IMG/VR virus record: IMGVR_UViG_3300034111_000677
Location: 1-50,502 of that record
Reading direction: 5' to 3' (one strand)
Origin: a virus
Length of the DNA stretch: 50,502 nt
How positions within the stretch are numbered: the first letter of the stretch is position 1; each line of letters starts with the position of its first letter. Under the pieces are notes generated by a model. The model saw nothing but the letters and a program-made list of their open reading frames with translations, made no database searches and had not been told where the DNA came from. Below, piece after piece: positions 49,144 to 50,502 of this stretch. Made by a program: the position numbers and the translations under genes.

Positions 49144-49437
49144 ATGAAGAAGCTATTACTAGCAACACTGTTATTATCACTTAGCACTACCACATCAGCA
49201 AATGGATATTATAATCGAAACTATCATGGTAACGGTAATGACGTATTACTTCCATTGATTATCGGTGGCACACTTGGTTATATTATAGCGCAACCCCGGA
49301 CCGTAGTAGTACAACAACCACAATACACACCTCTACCAAGCTATGTACCGGCTAACAACGAACCAATCTACCAATATCAGAACATTTATGACGGTAATTG
49401 TGCTTGTTATCGTCGAGTTTTAGTTCAAATCAACTAA
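49144..49437 (+). CDS. Small secreted or periplasmic protein
   Basis: A 97-residue protein with a typical Sec signal (MKKLLLATLLLSLSTTTSA, cleavage around residue 19) and an N/Y/G-rich mature start (NGYYNRNYHGNG). A hydrophobic stretch (LLPLIIGGTLGYIIA) could insert in a membrane, followed by a Pro/Gln-rich segment and a Cys pair (GNCACYRR). A strong AAGGAG site and own consensus promoter suggest high early expression. It may alter the host envelope, for example superinfection exclusion. That is inference from export only. Confidence 0.6.
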   Translation: MKKLLLATLLLSLSTTTSANGYYNRNYHGNGNDVLLPLIIGGTLGYIIAQPRTVVVQQPQYTPLPSYVPANNEPIYQYQNIYDGNCACYRRVLVQIN

Positions 49438-49450
49438 GAAAGGATGTAAT

Positions 49451-49564
49451 ATGCGTTGTCTTATTGCAATGGCGGTAGTAATTGCAGTTCTCAGTGGTTG
49501 CGCAAAATTTAATACGTGTTTTAACTGTCATCGTTACATGTATGCAGATTCAATTAACAATTGA
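49451..49564 (+). CDS. 37-residue putative lipoprotein
   Basis: ATG 49451 opens a 37-residue frame with a signal and lipobox (MAVVIAVLSGCAKF) and a short Cys-rich mature part (NTCFNCHRYMY). AGGATG lies a few bases upstream. The stop TGA (49562-49564) overlaps the -35 box of the next promoter. Small exported proteins of this type in early regions often act at the envelope; the function is unknown. Confidence 0.55.
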   Translation: MRCLIAMAVVIAVLSGCAKFNTCFNCHRYMYADSINN

Positions 49565-49589
49565 CTTTTACCTATTAAGAGTGTATACT
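49561..49589 (+). promoter_or_regulatory. Sigma70 promoter for alarmone hydrolase gene
   Basis: TTGACT (49561-49566), 17 bases and TATACT (49584-49589). The dyad TCAATT-AAC-AATTGA (49550-49564) covers the -35 edge. Confidence 0.78.
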
Positions 49590-49617
49590 AGCACTATTAG
49601 TTAAGTAGGAGGTAAGT

Positions 49618-50148
49618 ATGTCATCATTAGTAGCTAGAGCAAGAGCATTTGCTATCGAAGCGCATAGCGCAATCAATCACAAACGAAAATACACAGGTGA
49701 CGACTACATTGTTCACCCTCGTGAAGTTGCGGCTATTGTTGCCACTGTTCCGCACACAGACGAAATGCTGGCAGCCGCTTGGTTGCATGACACAGTAGAA
49801 GACACTGGTGTTGCTATCGAAACTATACGTGCTGAGTTTGGTCCAATCGTGGCAATGTACGTAGCAGATTTAACTGACGTTAGCACACCAGACCTTGGCA
49901 ACAGAGCAGTGCGCAAGGCCATTGACTTAGCACATACTGCCGAGGCCTGTGCTGATGCTAAAACAATCAAACTTGCCGACTTGTTGTCAAACACTGCTAG
50001 TATTGTTGAGCATGATCCGGGCTTTGCACGTGTGTACCTTAAAGAAAAAGCCGCAATGCTTGAAGTAATGACGGAAGGTGATGCAACACTGTTGGCTCGT
50101 GCTAAAGCCACACTATCAGCAGGACTTGCTAAATTAGATGGCAAATAA
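49618..50148 (+). CDS. SpoT/MESH1-like HD alarmone hydrolase
   Basis: A 176-residue HD-domain protein matching the hydrolase half of RelA/SpoT. RKYTGDDYIVHPREVAAIV (H33), AAAWLHDTVEDTG (H57-D58 and E61-D62, the HDxxED signature), LTDVSTPD and IKLADLLSNTASI (catalytic-site Asp/Asn) are in family order. The synthetase domain is absent, as in small alarmone hydrolases. It should remove the 3'-pyrophosphate of (p)ppGpp and so block the host stringent response during infection. Own consensus promoter and AGGAGG ribosome site predict strong early expression. Confidence 0.83.
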   Translation: MSSLVARARAFAIEAHSAINHKRKYTGDDYIVHPREVAAIVATVPHTDEMLAAAWLHDTVEDTGVAIETIRAEFGPIVAMYVADLTDVSTPDLGNRAVRKAIDLAHTAEACADAKTIKLADLLSNTASIVEHDPGFARVYLKEKAAMLEVMTEGDATLLARAKATLSAGLAKLDGK

Positions 50149-50151
50149 CGG

Positions 50152-50180
50152 TTGACATTTTGGTTAAATGACTGTATAAT
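50152..50180 (+). promoter_or_regulatory. Sigma70 promoter for the last gene
   Basis: TTGACA (50152-50157), 17 bases and TATAAT (50175-50180), perfect consensus, directly after the hydrolase stop codon. Confidence 0.85.
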
Positions 50181-50213
50181 GTTACACATACACTAACAAC
50201 ACAGGAGCAATAA

Positions 50214-50502
50214 ATGGCTTATATTAACGCACAAGATGTTAAAGCAATACGTGACGAACTTAAAGCAACTTTTCCTAAATTCAAGTTTGGTGTACGTAAA
50301 GGTTATGCGGGAAGTTCAGTTGACGTAACTATTAAACAAGGTCCAGTTGACTTTGCTGAAGTGTTCAACGATGGCCATTTGCCTACTAAACGTAAATATG
50401 TTCAAATCAACGAATACCATTTAGACTTCTACGGCAAGTACGAAGCGTTCTTTGAACAAGTATTAGAAATTATCAAGTGTGCTCCGGCTCGTGCTGGTGG
50501 TC
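50214..50502 (+). CDS. LPD29-like protein, 3' partial
   Basis: The frame opens at ATG 50214 with CAGGAG upstream and runs off the window edge after 96 residues. It begins MAYINAQDVKAIRDELKATF and has KFKFGVRKGYAGSSVDVTI, then GPVDFAE and YVQINEYHLDFYG. The helix-strand order (IRxxLKxxFPxxKFxVRxxxxSSVDVxIxxGP) resembles the 'large polyvalent protein-associated domain 29' common in plasmid and phage proteins. The exact role is not known. A consensus promoter of its own suggests early use. Confidence 0.68.
   Translation, partial: MAYINAQDVKAIRDELKATFPKFKFGVRKGYAGSSVDVTIKQGPVDFAEVFNDGHLPTKRKYVQINEYHLDFYGKYEAFFEQVLEIIKCAPARAGG

Noticed and set aside
1-50502. Integrase, repressor, transposase, CRISPR or tRNA genes
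   Set aside because: I looked for them on both strands and recognised none, so there is no sign of lysogeny or insertion elements in this window.

Overview
The window is part of the genome of a large tailed bacteriophage of the T4 superfamily (a contractile-tailed myovirus). The diagnostic genes are a family-B DNA polymerase (gp43 type, 29078-31741), a gp45-type sliding clamp (33088-33819), a T4 RNase H-type nuclease (44490-45509), a DsbA-like late-transcription DNA-binding protein (28465-28722), T4-late-like ATAAATA/CTAAATA promoter boxes, and many proteins whose N-termini resemble the T4 capsid-targeting sequence. The DNA is about 60% A+T by eye. Genes are tightly packed with TAATG and ATGA overlaps, and all but one lie on the + strand. 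The overall style resembles phages of aquatic bacterioplankton. The host is not named by anything I can see, but a dozen textbook sigma70 promoters suggest a proteobacterium-like RNA polymerase.

Layout. 1-1779: lysis cassette (i-spanin, o-spanin, lipoprotein, small protein, 3-TM holin). The holin ends in a canonical -1 slippery heptamer that opens a 78-codon acidic extension. 1816-5009: a DnaJ/ClpA-like chaperone-unfoldase pair behind a perfect promoter. 5067-7594: a small protein, a GT-A glycosyltransferase, a cytidylyltransferase-like enzyme and beta-sandwich proteins. 7606-12195: a putative prohead-core/internal-protein region with a 1045-residue modular polyprotein, plus the only minus-strand gene. 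12195-15245: a glycine-rich Calx-beta fibre/adhesin. 15301-16572: a 2OG-Fe(II) oxygenase and a secreted nuclease. 16686-28400: a block of proteins beginning MRAxEF(L/I)xE or similar, including four nucleotidyltransferase-fold proteins, a WCTA-motif protein, a GNAT acetyltransferase, an amidoligase and an HExxH metallopeptidase; a beta-propeller virion protein also lies here. 28465-33819: replication and late-transcription core. 33819-37775: a DpdA-type DNA base-exchange enzyme and small genes. 37777-41498: a sugar/glycan cassette. 41584-43983: folE, a phosphoribosyltransferase and queE. 43985-50502: RNase H, an exonuclease, queD, small membrane or exported proteins, a SpoT-like alarmone hydrolase and an LPD29-like protein.

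Two systems stand out. First, the CTS-like N-termini and repeated hydrophobic-x-E|G/S/A sites suggest that a whole arsenal of enzymes (nucleotidyltransferases, acetyltransferase, amidoligase, protease, cytidylyltransferase) is packaged in the capsid, trimmed by a gp21-type prohead protease, and injected with the DNA, as T4 does with Alt and its internal proteins. Second, FolE, QueD, QueE and DpdA (QueC not seen here) make a 7-deazaguanine DNA hypermodification pathway. In addition, five genes sit exactly where transcription from their promoter would begin at the start codon, with no Shine-Dalgarno sequence, so leaderless mRNAs are predicted. All functional statements are read from sequence motifs; no database search was run.
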